From positions 1 to 64,000 of the forward strand of contig JAKURY010000013.1 in assembly GCA_022452145.1 (NCBI GenBank): 64,000 bases of DNA. The letters are read 5' to 3'. Under the pieces are notes generated by a model. It was not told where the DNA came from. It made no database searches and was given only the letters and a program-made list of their open reading frames with translations. This DNA is from Acidimicrobiales bacterium. Its GTDB lineage: Bacteria; Actinomycetota; Acidimicrobiia; Acidimicrobiales; MedAcidi-G1. Made by a program: the position numbers and the translations under genes. This document shows positions 7,397 through 14,931 of this stretch, in pieces (the first letter of the stretch is position 1; every line of letters starts with the position of its first letter).

Positions 7397-8572
7397 TCAG
7401 CGCAGGCCGTCCAGGTGGCCCTCACAGGCCGCGTCGAACACCCTGGCGGCGAACTCGGGCGTGCAGGGGACCGGGTTGGTGGCCGCCGACGGGTCGACGG
7501 CGGCCGCGGCGGCGATCCGCTGACCCGCGTCGGGGTCCACACCCAGTTCGACGACGGTGTGGGGTATGCCCAAGTCGGAGCGCATGGTCACCACGTGGTG
7601 CAGGAACCCGTCGAACCCGCCGTCAATGCCAGCCCGAGTGGCCAGCTCAGCGACCGCCGCTTCGGCCGGAGACCGGTTGGCGGCCAACACGTAGGGCATC
7701 ACCACCCCGTTGGTGGTGCCGTGGTGGGTGTCGAAGGCGGCGCCTATCGGATGGGAAAGGGCGTGCATGGCACCCAAGCCCTTCTGGAAGGCCACAGCTC
7801 CCATCGAGGCGGCGACCAGCATGCCGGTCCGCCCCTCCAGGTCGGCCGGGTCGGCCACCACCCGGGGAAGGTGCTCAAGGACCAGCCGACATCCCTCCAT
7901 ACCGATGGCCTGGGCCATCGGGTGGAAGGTCGGCGAACAGATCGCCTCAAGATTGTGGGCAAGGGCGTCGAAGCCGGTGCCGACGGTGACGGCCCGGGGC
8001 ATCCCCACGCTCAACTTGGGGTCGGCGATCACCTGCGCAGGGAGCATCACCGGGTGAAAGATTATGACCTTGCGCCCCTCGGCCTCGTTGGTGGCCACCC
8101 CGGAGCGGCTGACCTCTGATCCGGTGCCTGCGGTGGTCGGCAAAGCGACCACGGGGACGACAGCTCCCGTGTCGGCCCGCTTCCACCAGTCGCCAATATC
8201 CTCGAAGTCCCAGATAGGCCGGGTCTGGCCGACCATAAAGGCGGCCATCTTTCCCACGTCGAGGGCCGAGCCTCCGCCAACGGCCACCACCCCATCGTGG
8301 CTTCCCTCCCGGAGGCCAGCCACTGCAGCGTCCACGTTGGCTTCCACCGGGTTAGGTCGCACTCCGGTGAACAGGCCGTGGTCGAGCCCGGCTGCGGCTA
8401 GGGCGGCCAGCACCTCCCCGAACAGGGGTAGGTCGGCTAATCCCGGGTCGGTGACCACTAGGGGTCGGAAGATCCCCGCCTCGGCACACGCCGCACCCAA
8501 CTCGGCTACCCGCCCCGGGCCGATCCGGATCCGGTTGGGGAACCCCCAAGTGGCAGTCAGGTTATGGGTCAT
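7397..8572 (-). CDS. Iron-containing (group III) alcohol dehydrogenase
   Basis: NAD(P)-dependent dehydrogenase (391 residues) of the Fe-ADH family, which interconverts alcohols and aldehydes/ketones. Seen: the dinucleotide-binding loop VVAVGGGSALDVGKMAA, LPTTAGTGSEVSR, and the metal-binding region with Asp and His residues in GTGFDALAHNLEA, GAMHALSHPIGAAFDTHHGTTNG. The ATG at 8572 is 6 nt behind a TACCGT hexamer, so the mRNA is probably leaderless. Its 3' end faces the phn operon 19 nt away. Some family members act on phosphonoacetaldehyde or other phosphonate intermediates, so a link to the transporter is possible, but convergent orientation gives no operon evidence. Confidence 0.9.
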   Translation of the reverse strand: MTHNLTATWGFPNRIRIGPGRVAELGAACAEAGIFRPLVVTDPGLADLPLFGEVLAALAAAGLDHGLFTGVRPNPVEANVDAAVAGLREGSHDGVVAVGGGSALDVGKMAAFMVGQTRPIWDFEDIGDWWKRADTGAVVPVVALPTTAGTGSEVSRSGVATNEAEGRKVIIFHPVMLPAQVIADPKLSVGMPRAVTVGTGFDALAHNLEAICSPTFHPMAQAIGMEGCRLVLEHLPRVVADPADLEGRTGMLVAASMGAVAFQKGLGAMHALSHPIGAAFDTHHGTTNGVVMPYVLAANRSPAEAAVAELATRAGIDGGFDGFLHHVVTMRSDLGIPHTVVELGVDPDAGQRIAAAAAVDPSAATNPVPCTPEFAARVFDAACEGHLDGLR

Positions 8573-8578
8573 CGTTGC

Positions 8579-8584
8579 ACGGTA
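8579..8584 (-). promoter_or_regulatory. Predicted -10 box TACCGT of the Fe-ADH gene
   Basis: TACCGT-N6-ATG on the minus strand (start at 8572). Faces the equivalent plus-strand element at 8626 in a 67-bp divergent region. Confidence 0.5.
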
Positions 8585-8625
8585 GCGCCCGACCAGGTGG
8601 GTAACCGGTGGACCGGTGGGCCGTT

Positions 8626-8631
8626 TACGCT
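8626..8631 (+). promoter_or_regulatory. Predicted -10 box TACGCT of the ROK kinase gene
   Basis: TACGCT is followed by 8 nt and the GTG start at 8640; no ribosome-binding site precedes the start. Confidence 0.45.
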
Positions 8632-8639
8632 GATGGGCC

Positions 8640-9587
8640 GTGGGGCGGGCAGTCATTGGGATCGACGTCGGAGGCACCAAGGTCCGTGCGGTGATGGTCG
8701 AGGTGGCTACCAACGAGGTCGTGGATCGGGAGGTGTCGTCGAGCAGCGACGACGGCCCGACTCTGGTCGACACGCTTGCCAACCTGGTGGTCGGACTTGG
8801 TGACCGAACCGGCCGCGAGGTGGCAGCGGTCGGACTGGGGGTGGCCGGCTTGGCCCACCGGTCAGGGGTTGTCCACTACTCCCCGAATCTTCCAGGCTTA
8901 GGCGGCTTTCCGATAGGCCCAGAACTTCAAGAGGCCCTGGGCGTGCCTGTGGTGGTCGGCAACGATGCCACCGCGGGAACGTTCGCCGAGTGGCGACTCG
9001 GTGCCGGCCAGGATGCCGACAACTTTGCCATGGTGACCCTGGGGACGGGCATCGGGACCGGGTTCGTGGTCGACGGTCGGCTCCTCCGGGGAGCAAGCGG
9101 CTTCGCCGGCGAGTCGGGCCACATGGTGGTGGACGTCGACGGCCCCGCGCACCGGACCGGGCAGCGGGGGCCGTGGGAGTACTTCGCCTCGGGGACGGCG
9201 CTCGACCGGTTAGGCCGTGAGGCTGCGGCCTCGGGCGAATTCCCCTGGGGGGTGGCCGAGGCCGGGGCGGTCGATGCGGTGGCCAGCCAGCACGTGGCTG
9301 CCGGGGCCGCTGAGGAGGAGGAGGATGCCCTGAGGATCCTTGACGGGTTCTGCCGGGAGGTGGGCCAGGGGCTGGCCAACCTGGTCCTGGTGCTGGACTT
9401 GGAGTTGGTGGTGATTGGTGGCGGGCTGTGCGGCATCGGTGAGCCATTGCGGGCCGGGGTCGAGCACTGGTTGCTGGAGTTGCTGCTGGGGTCCGAGTAC
9501 CGACCCGCTGTCCGGGTGGTGCTGGCCGAGTTGGGGGCCGAAGCCGGAGCGCTGGGCGCGGCCCTGATAGCTACCGAGGTTCTCTAG
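8640..9587 (+). CDS. ROK-family sugar kinase-like protein without the zinc motif
   Basis: A 315-residue actin-fold kinase of the ROK family, probably phosphorylating a hexose or amino sugar with ATP. The phosphate-1 motif VIGIDVGGTKVR is at the N-terminus, GNDATAGTFAEW supplies the catalytic Asp (about residue 105), and VTLGTGIGTGFVVDG is the phosphate-2 loop. The usual ROK zinc motif CxCGxxGCxE is absent: GHMVVDVDGPAH is followed by RTGQRGPWEYFASG, so the metal-binding cysteines are replaced while the flanking His and Glu-like positions remain. Its TAG stop and that of the convergent permease gene share a CTAG palindrome. Confidence 0.85.
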   Translation: MGRAVIGIDVGGTKVRAVMVEVATNEVVDREVSSSSDDGPTLVDTLANLVVGLGDRTGREVAAVGLGVAGLAHRSGVVHYSPNLPGLGGFPIGPELQEALGVPVVVGNDATAGTFAEWRLGAGQDADNFAMVTLGTGIGTGFVVDGRLLRGASGFAGESGHMVVDVDGPAHRTGQRGPWEYFASGTALDRLGREAAASGEFPWGVAEAGAVDAVASQHVAAGAAEEEEDALRILDGFCREVGQGLANLVLVLDLELVVIGGGLCGIGEPLRAGVEHWLLELLLGSEYRPAVRVVLAELGAEAGALGAALIATEVL

Positions 9588-10585
9588 CGGGACAGGGACG
9601 GCTCGGCGGGTCGGGGCCGGCCGACTCGGTTGCCGGAGATCGCTCGGCGGGCCGATGTTGCCACCAGCACCAGGAGGAAGACCACCACCGCGCTGAGGGC
9701 CATGGTCGCCCCGGCGGCGGTGTTGTGGTGATGGCCGATCAGGAGGCCGACCACCGCCGAGAACGTCCCGAGGGCCACCGCGGTGGTCATGATGACCGGC
9801 ACCCGGCGGACCAGCAGGGTGGCGGTGGCCGGTGGGCCGACGAGGAAGGCGAAGACCAGAAGGTTTCCTACGGCTTGGAAAGAGGCCACGATCGAGAAGG
9901 CCAGAAGGGCCAGCAGGGCAGCGTGGGCCAACCGGGGCCGCAAGCCCAGGAGGCGGGCCTGGGACTCGTCGAAGGTCATGACCAGGAAGGGCCGGTGAAG
10001 GGCAAACGCTCCTCCCACGGTGATGACGGCGACGACGGCCTGTCGGCGCAGGTCATCCCCATCGACCTCGGTAATCGATCCGAAAAGGAACCTGCTCAGG
10101 TGGTGGAGATGGTCCTCGCCGCGCCCGGACATGATGACTAGGGCCAGGGCCAGGAAGCCGACGAAGAGGATTCCGATGGAGGTGTCCTCGGGCAGCGGAG
10201 AGCGGCTGCGAACCAGGTTGATGCCGACCACCATGGCCAGGGCGGCGACCAGTGCCCCGAGGTGGGTATCCACCCCGAGGATGAAAGCTACGGCGATCCC
10301 TGGCATCACCCCGTGGGCCAAGGCGTCCCCTAGAAAGCTCATCCCACGTAGCACCACCCAGGTGCCGATCACCGAGGTGGGGACGACGGCCAGGAGGGCC
10401 GTCAGGAGGGCGTTCCTCATGGAGCCGTCTGTGGTGAACGGTTCGATCCACCAGGTGGTGGGGTCGGTCAGGAACTCCACTGGCCGATCCACCCTGTCGG
10501 CTGGAGAGGCCGTGTCCGGTACATCACCGGCTGAGTATATGAGAATGAGTCCCGTTAGCAGTAGGCCGGCTGTTGCCGGCCGCAT
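9584..10585 (-). CDS. ABC-3 family metal ABC transporter permease (ZnuB/TroC-like)
   Basis: Integral membrane subunit (333 residues) of a zinc/manganese/iron-chelate ABC importer. After an extra N-terminal hydrophobic segment (GLLLTGLILIYSAG) and a polar stretch of about 35 residues come the family core: VVLRGMSFLGDALAHGVMPGIAVAFILG, EDTSIGILFVGFLALALVIMS, and VGNLLVFAFLVGPPATATLLVRR. A His-rich GHHHNTAAG loop lies near the C-terminus. No ATPase or binding-protein gene is adjacent, which is unusual for this transporter type; they may be encoded elsewhere. The start ATG is 3 nt after the stop of the upstream hydrolase gene. Confidence 0.88.
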   Translation of the reverse strand: MRPATAGLLLTGLILIYSAGDVPDTASPADRVDRPVEFLTDPTTWWIEPFTTDGSMRNALLTALLAVVPTSVIGTWVVLRGMSFLGDALAHGVMPGIAVAFILGVDTHLGALVAALAMVVGINLVRSRSPLPEDTSIGILFVGFLALALVIMSGRGEDHLHHLSRFLFGSITEVDGDDLRRQAVVAVITVGGAFALHRPFLVMTFDESQARLLGLRPRLAHAALLALLAFSIVASFQAVGNLLVFAFLVGPPATATLLVRRVPVIMTTAVALGTFSAVVGLLIGHHHNTAAGATMALSAVVVFLLVLVATSARRAISGNRVGRPRPAEPSLSR

Positions 10586-10588
10586 TGC

Positions 10589-11284
10589 CTAGAGGGTTCC
10601 GCGGAACAGGTCCAGGGTTCTCCCCCACGCCGTAGCGGTGGTCGCTTCGTCGTAGGTACCCAAAGGGTTCTCCTCATTGGCGAAGCCGTGGCCGGTTCCC
10701 TCATAGACGTGGAAGACCACGTCCTTACCCATCTCTCGGAGGTCGGCCTCAAGTTCGGCCACTGCCTCCGGGGGGAAGAAGTCGTCCGAGCCAGCGAAGT
10801 GGCCCTCCACCCGGGCGGTCAACCCCGACCAGTCGGGGCCGCCCGGGGCCCGCTCCAGGGGCGCCCCGTAGAACGGCGCCGCTGCGGCCACCCGGTCGCC
10901 CTCCCGGTCGGCAATGACCAGGGTGAGCATCCCGCCCATGCAGAACCCGACCACGCCGACGGCCTCCCCTGTGGTGGCGTCGTGGGCCAGTAGGTGATCA
11001 ATGGCCCCCGACATGTCCCGGGCCGCCCGGTCGGGGGGCAGGGTGTTCATCAACTCCCCGGCCTTGTCCATCTCGGTGTGGCCGGCCAACTCGCCGTGGT
11101 AGAGGTCGGGGGCAAGGGCAACAAACCCCTCGACAGCTAGCTGGTCGCACACCCCCTTGATCTGCGGGGCCAGGCCCCACCACTCTTGGATCACCATCAC
11201 ACCCGGGCCGCCACCGTCGGGCACGGCCAGGTAACCCCTGGCCTGAGTCCCATTGACCGAGAACTCCACCATCTCTCCGCTCAT
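10589..11284 (-). CDS. Dienelactone hydrolase-family protein
   Basis: A 231-residue alpha/beta hydrolase of the DLH family. The nucleophile elbow is GFCMGG, with Cys as nucleophile as in carboxymethylenebutenolidase; a conserved Glu lies early in VMVIQEWWGL, the acid is expected in FAGSDDFFPPEAV and the catalytic His in YEGTGHGF. These enzymes hydrolyse dienelactones in aromatic degradation, but many relatives have other ester substrates, so the exact reaction is open. A ribosome-binding site (GAGGGG) precedes ATG 11284. It forms a two-gene unit with the metal permease gene. Confidence 0.88.
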   Translation of the reverse strand: MSGEMVEFSVNGTQARGYLAVPDGGGPGVMVIQEWWGLAPQIKGVCDQLAVEGFVALAPDLYHGELAGHTEMDKAGELMNTLPPDRAARDMSGAIDHLLAHDATTGEAVGVVGFCMGGMLTLVIADREGDRVAAAAPFYGAPLERAPGGPDWSGLTARVEGHFAGSDDFFPPEAVAELEADLREMGKDVVFHVYEGTGHGFANEENPLGTYDEATTATAWGRTLDLFRGTL

Positions 11285-11445
11285 CGTTCACCCCTCTGCT
11301 GGTGGCCGCCGTCGGACCCGCACCCTAGGGCGTTGGCGAAGGCAATCTCCCGCTGAGGAACGCCACGGGTCGCCTACCAGCCTGTTGGTGTGGAAGTTTC
11401 GGGTTCCAAGCGATAAGCCTGGTGGACTGACCGACGGAGGTCCCG

Positions 11446-12402
11446 ATGACCAATCCGGCCAACCCGCAGCCCCTCAGCGGTAACGAAATGCCCCGCTTCG
11501 GCGGGATCGCCACCTTCATGCGCCTCCCCGGGAATACCGACCCGGCGGACCTCGACGTGGCCGTAGTCGGTGTGCCGTTCGACATCGGCACTTCCAACCG
11601 GCCGGGGGCCCGGTTCGGCCCCCGGGGGATCCGCGACGAGTCGGTGTTGCTTCGGCCCTACAACATGGCCACTCGGGCCGCCCCATTTGACAGCCTCAGG
11701 ATCGACGACACCGGTGACGTGGCCAGCAGCCCATACGACTTGCTCGCCGCGGTCGAAGCCATCGAAGCGCACTTCGATGAACTGCTTGGCCACGGAGTGG
11801 TGACAGCCGCAATGGGCGGGGACCACACGGTGGTGCTGCCCATCCTCAAGGCCATGGCGGAGCGGCATGGACCGGTCGGATTGGTCCACATCGACGCCCA
11901 TACCGACGTCAATGACACCATGTTCGGATCAAAGATTACCCACGGCACCCCGTTCCGACGGGCCGTCGAAGCCGGGGTCCTGGACTGTGACCGGGTTGTC
12001 CAGATCGGCGTCCGGGGCACCGGTTACGAGGCCGACGACTTCGACTGGTCCCGCCGGCAGGGCTTCCGGGTGGTCCAGGCCGAGGAATGCTGGCATCGCA
12101 GCCTCGAACCGCTCATGGACGAGGTCCGCGACCAGGTCGGGGGCGGGCCGGTCTACCTAAGTTTCGACATCGACGGCCTCGACCCGGCATTCGCACCCGG
12201 TACCGGCACCCCCGAGGTCGGTGGGCTGACCGTCCCCCAGGCCCTGGAGGTGATCCGGGGCTGTCGGGGCCTCGAACTGGTGGGCTGTGACGTCGTCGAG
12301 GTAGCGCCCATCTACGACACCAGCGGAACGACCAGCCTGGTGGGCGCCAACCTGCTCTACGAGATGCTCTGCGTGCTGCCGGGTGTCGACTACCGGACCT
12401 GA
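11446..12402 (+). CDS. Agmatinase-family ureohydrolase
   Basis: Binuclear manganese amidinohydrolase (318 residues) that releases urea from a guanidino compound. The metal-binding motifs are complete: MGGDHTV, VHIDAHTDVND, and SFDIDGLDPAFAPGTGTPE. The N-terminal FGGIATFMRLP and the GTGTPEVGGLT loop resemble bacterial agmatinase/guanidinobutyrase-type proteins rather than arginases. Substrates in the family include agmatine, guanidinobutyrate and guanidinopropionate, so agmatine is likely but unproven. GGAGG at about 7 nt supports ATG 11446. It stands alone; a creatinase, another urea-releasing guanidino enzyme of a different fold, lies 6.5 kb downstream. Confidence 0.9.
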   Translation: MTNPANPQPLSGNEMPRFGGIATFMRLPGNTDPADLDVAVVGVPFDIGTSNRPGARFGPRGIRDESVLLRPYNMATRAAPFDSLRIDDTGDVASSPYDLLAAVEAIEAHFDELLGHGVVTAAMGGDHTVVLPILKAMAERHGPVGLVHIDAHTDVNDTMFGSKITHGTPFRRAVEAGVLDCDRVVQIGVRGTGYEADDFDWSRRQGFRVVQAEECWHRSLEPLMDEVRDQVGGGPVYLSFDIDGLDPAFAPGTGTPEVGGLTVPQALEVIRGCRGLELVGCDVVEVAPIYDTSGTTSLVGANLLYEMLCVLPGVDYRT

Positions 12403-12567
12403 TTGTCGCCGTACCGAAAGCAACACCAGTGGGCTCGACCCCCTCAGCACCGATCGACGACCTCGGCGCCGGTCAGCAACCGAAGGTTGCCGCTGGTCGA
12501 GGTAGTGAGCGCAACCGCGGCAGCCATGGCTTCCAGGTCACAGTTGCGCCTCACGTTGAGAGGCCGG

Positions 12568-12693
12568 TCAGGTCTGACCCTCGTCGTATCCGGCAAATCG
12601 GTCGAGCCAAATTTGGCTCGCTCGCTCCCGGCCCAGTTCGGCCACTAGTCGGGCAAACTCGCTGGCCAGGTCGTCGGGCGGGTCCGAGCACAC
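12568..12693 (-). pseudogene. Possible 41-codon gene or gene remnant
   Basis: From GTG 12693 the frame reads VCSDPPDDLASEFARLVAEL and continues to GYDEGQT before TGA. Composition and third-position GC look protein-like and a helix is plausible, but there is an in-frame TAG just upstream and no recognised family. It could be the tail of a lost gene or chance. The 18-bp palindrome lies inside it. Confidence 0.25.
12603..12620. repeat. 18-bp perfect palindrome
   Basis: CGAGCCAAATTTGGCTCG is self-complementary over all 18 bases with an AT-rich centre, the form of an operator for a dimeric regulator. No gene starts within 200 bp on either strand with certainty. Confidence 0.7.
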
Positions 12694-12739
12694 GGTCCTG
12701 AGTCTCGCGAAAAACAGCGCCTAGTCATAGACCGACGTC

Positions 12740-12776
12740 ACTGATCGTTCTAAGGACCTACCTGGAGTCGATCAGT
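12740..12776. repeat. 8-bp inverted repeat with GATC cores
   Basis: ACTGATCG at 12740-12747 and CGATCAGT at 12769-12776 are exact inverted copies 21 bp apart, upstream of the ATP-grasp gene. Similar GATC-containing stretches recur near 12871 and 12905. Confidence 0.45.
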
Positions 12777-12864
12777 TGCATAGGGCACCTCAATACCGAC
12801 CCAGACCGTTCGGATCGGAGAATCGGGGACTTCGGCCGAGATTTCTACTCCAGATTAATCCCGA

Positions 12865-12870
12865 TAAGAT
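12865..12870 (+). promoter_or_regulatory. Possible -10 box TAAGAT of the ATP-grasp gene
   Basis: TAAGAT lies about 43 nt before ATG 12913. No convincing -35 element was found; TTGACT at 12887 is too close to the start to serve as one. Confidence 0.3.
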
Positions 12871-12912
12871 TGATCAGGAATTAGGGTTGACTCACGACGG
12901 GTGCGATCATCA

Positions 12913-13881
12913 ATGTCCAAGGTCTTCGTGATCCACGAGAACTCGGAGTGGCTGCCTCCCTTTGCTGACGCGCTCGATGTCGAGGGAGTGGCGTGGGAGG
13001 AGTGGTACCTCGTTGAGGGTGCTCTCGACCTCGACGCCGCGCCGCCGGAGGGTGTCTTCTATTCGCGGATGAGCGCCTCGTCGCACACCCGGGGTCATGT
13101 CGCAGCCAAGGATTACACACGGTCGGTTCTGAGTTGGCTCGAGAGCTACGGCCGCGTTGTCGTCAACGGGCGGCGGGTAGTGGAGATGGAGATGAGCAAG
13201 ATCGATCAGCACACGGCACTACGGGCCTTCGGGTTCGACGTCCCGTCCACTGTCGCGGTGATTGGCCGACACGACCTTAAGACACGAGCGAGAGGCATGG
13301 TCCTGCCGTTCATCACCAAGCACAACCAGGGCGGCAAGGGCCTAGGGGTGCGGCGTTTCGATCGCTTCGAGGACTTCGAGGACTATGTCGACGGATCCGA
13401 CTTTGAGTGTCCAGTCGACGGGATCACACTGCTGCAGGAATACGTCCACCCGGCCGAGGGGTACATCACGCGGGTCGAGATCGTCGGTGGTGAGTTCCTC
13501 TATGCCCTCACCGCCGACACGAGTGCCGGGTTCGAGCTCTGCCCCGCCGATGAGTGTGAAGACACCAGGAAGAGTTTCGAGTTGTGTCCTGCTGACGCAC
13601 TACCAGCGGCGAGCCTCTTCCACTGGCGTGAGGGCTTCAGCGATCCGATCATTGATCGCTATCTGGAGTTCTGCCGCTACTGGGGAATCGGGATAGCGGG
13701 CCTCGAGTTCATCGAGACCGAAGATCGGCGACTCGTCACCTACGACATCAATACGAACACCAACTACAACCCCGTCGTCGAGGAAGAGGCCGGGTGCTCC
13801 GGTCCGGCTGCCGTCGCCCGGTATCTTGGCACCCTGGCCAGAGAACTCGACGCCGACCGGATCGTGAACCCCTCGGCCTGA
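12913..13881 (+). CDS. ATP-grasp domain protein (RimK/alpha-L-glutamate ligase-like)
   Basis: A 322-residue ATP-grasp ligase-like protein of a family often labelled alpha-L-glutamate ligase homologue; such enzymes join a carboxylate to an amine or thiol using ATP, but the substrates here are unknown. Visible family features: FYSRMSASSHTRGH, a Ser-Lys (EMSKIDQHTALRAFG) before the ATP-grasp core, PFITKHNQGGKGLGVRRF (glycine-rich ATP loop), LLQEYV, AGLEFIET and YDINTNTNYNPVVE for metal binding. The segment FELCPAD occurs twice, 15 residues apart. ATG 12913 is preferred; GTG 12901 would add four residues. Base composition is less GC-rich than neighbours and it sits beside a non-coding stretch, compatible with acquisition. 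Confidence 0.82.
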   Translation: MSKVFVIHENSEWLPPFADALDVEGVAWEEWYLVEGALDLDAAPPEGVFYSRMSASSHTRGHVAAKDYTRSVLSWLESYGRVVVNGRRVVEMEMSKIDQHTALRAFGFDVPSTVAVIGRHDLKTRARGMVLPFITKHNQGGKGLGVRRFDRFEDFEDYVDGSDFECPVDGITLLQEYVHPAEGYITRVEIVGGEFLYALTADTSAGFELCPADECEDTRKSFELCPADALPAASLFHWREGFSDPIIDRYLEFCRYWGIGIAGLEFIETEDRRLVTYDINTNTNYNPVVEEEAGCSGPAAVARYLGTLARELDADRIVNPSA

Positions 13882-13978
13882 CCCGACCTCTGGCCAAATG
13901 GGCGGCCAACACGAGGATGCGCTGAGACCTCCCCCATGATCCCGGAGTCGTCGGCCCACTGGACCTCAGCGTCCCGGA

Positions 13979-14024
13979 GGTGGCAAAGCGTCCTGTCGGT
14001 GGCAATGCGTCCCGCGGGTGGCAG
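13979..14024 (+). repeat. 19-bp tandem repeat, about 2.3 copies
   Basis: GGTGGCAAAGCGTCCTGTC (13979-13997) is followed by GGTGGCAATGCGTCCCGCG (13998-14016) and by GGTGGCAG, which runs into the ribosome-binding site of the DUF971 gene. Confidence 0.55.
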
Positions 14025-14040
14025 GAGGCATGATGGGCAG

Positions 14041-14343
14041 GTGGAGGACCGCTACGACGCCGTTGACATCGTCGTCAAGCGCAGCGAGGGACTGACCGTC
14101 ACCTTCGCTGACGAGCATGTGGTGAAGATCGACCTGATGCAACTTCGCCTGGCCTGCCCCTGCGCGACGTGTCGTTCTCTACGGGAGCGTGGTGAGGCAG
14201 CCTGGCCCCGTCATGGCAGCCCGACCCGGCTACAGATCACGAATGCCGACCTGCACGGCGCCTGGGGCGTGAACATCACCTGGAACGATGGGCACAGCAC
14301 GGGCATCTACACGTTTGAACAGTTGCGGCGCTGGTCCGAATGA
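14041..14343 (+). CDS. DUF971 domain protein
   Basis: A 100-residue protein matching the DUF971 / gamma-butyrobetaine hydroxylase N-terminal-like domain: SEGLTVTFADEHVVKIDLMQLRLACPCATCRSL, then LQITNADLHGAWGVNITWNDGHSTGIYTFEQLR. The CPCATC cysteines could bind a metal, as in the related N-terminal domain of gamma-butyrobetaine dioxygenase, where a zinc-type site is known. Free-standing versions are often linked with Fe-S or molybdenum cofactor genes, but the role is unsettled. AGGAGG at 14023-14028 sits 12 nt before GTG 14041, which supports this start; two nearer ATGs are out of frame. Confidence 0.82.
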   Translation: MEDRYDAVDIVVKRSEGLTVTFADEHVVKIDLMQLRLACPCATCRSLRERGEAAWPRHGSPTRLQITNADLHGAWGVNITWNDGHSTGIYTFEQLRRWSE

Positions 14344-14377
14344 CCATGCGGATCGCGATCACCGCCGAGTCGCCGTA

Positions 14378-14394
14378 GGAAGACGGGGTCTTCC
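14378..14394 (+). terminator. Short perfect hairpin after the DUF971 gene
   Basis: GGAAGAC-GGG-GTCTTCC forms a 7-bp stem with a 3-nt loop 34 nt after the stop codon. No U-tract follows, so termination is only a possibility. Confidence 0.35.
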
Positions 14395-14425
14395 AGGGGA
14401 GACCGGCGTGGTGGAGGTCTGGATC

Positions 14426-14752
<327 letters not shown>

Positions 14753-14904
14753 GGCTGGAGCCATCCACAAACCAGCCACTCGATAGCGCCCAACAGGGGT
14801 AGGCGACGGGTAGTACCCGAAGCCTGAAGTCCACCCTGAACAGGTACAACGCGCAAGCCTGAAGGCCAATGCAATCGCAGGATCTGGCCTACAAGGACGG
14901 GGTC

Positions 14905-14931
14905 TGGGGTTCGAGTCCCTAGGCGCCCACC
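14905..14931 (+). other. tRNA-like 3' fragment (T-arm plus acceptor strand)
   Basis: TGGGG-TTCGAGT-CCCTA folds as a 5-bp T-stem with a standard 7-nt T-loop and runs into GGCGCCC-ACC, which looks like the 3' acceptor strand plus discriminator. No matching 5' half (acceptor GGGCGCC, D-arm or anticodon arm) is found upstream. Such fragments are left when an integrative element uses a tRNA 3' end as attachment site. Confidence 0.45.

Larger units (their letters stand above)
12403..12912 (+). other. 510-bp region with no convincing gene
   Basis: Several frames are open over short stretches but none has family-like sequence or a good start. The right half (about 12700-12900) is visibly more AT-rich than its surroundings. 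It holds an 18-bp perfect palindrome, an 8-bp inverted repeat, several GATC sites and a possible promoter for the ATP-grasp gene. It may be a decayed gene or the edge of an inserted segment. Confidence 0.6.

Noticed and set aside
11285-11445. Guanidine-type (ykkC) riboswitch before the agmatinase-family gene
   Set aside because: A CTAGGG and an ACGGG-like string are present but the paired stems and conserved core are not; the site has a normal ribosome-binding site and nothing more.
12403-12701. Plus-strand ORFs of 81 and 90 codons after the ureohydrolase
   Set aside because: Arg/Ser/Pro-rich translations without start signals or family resemblance; treated as non-coding.
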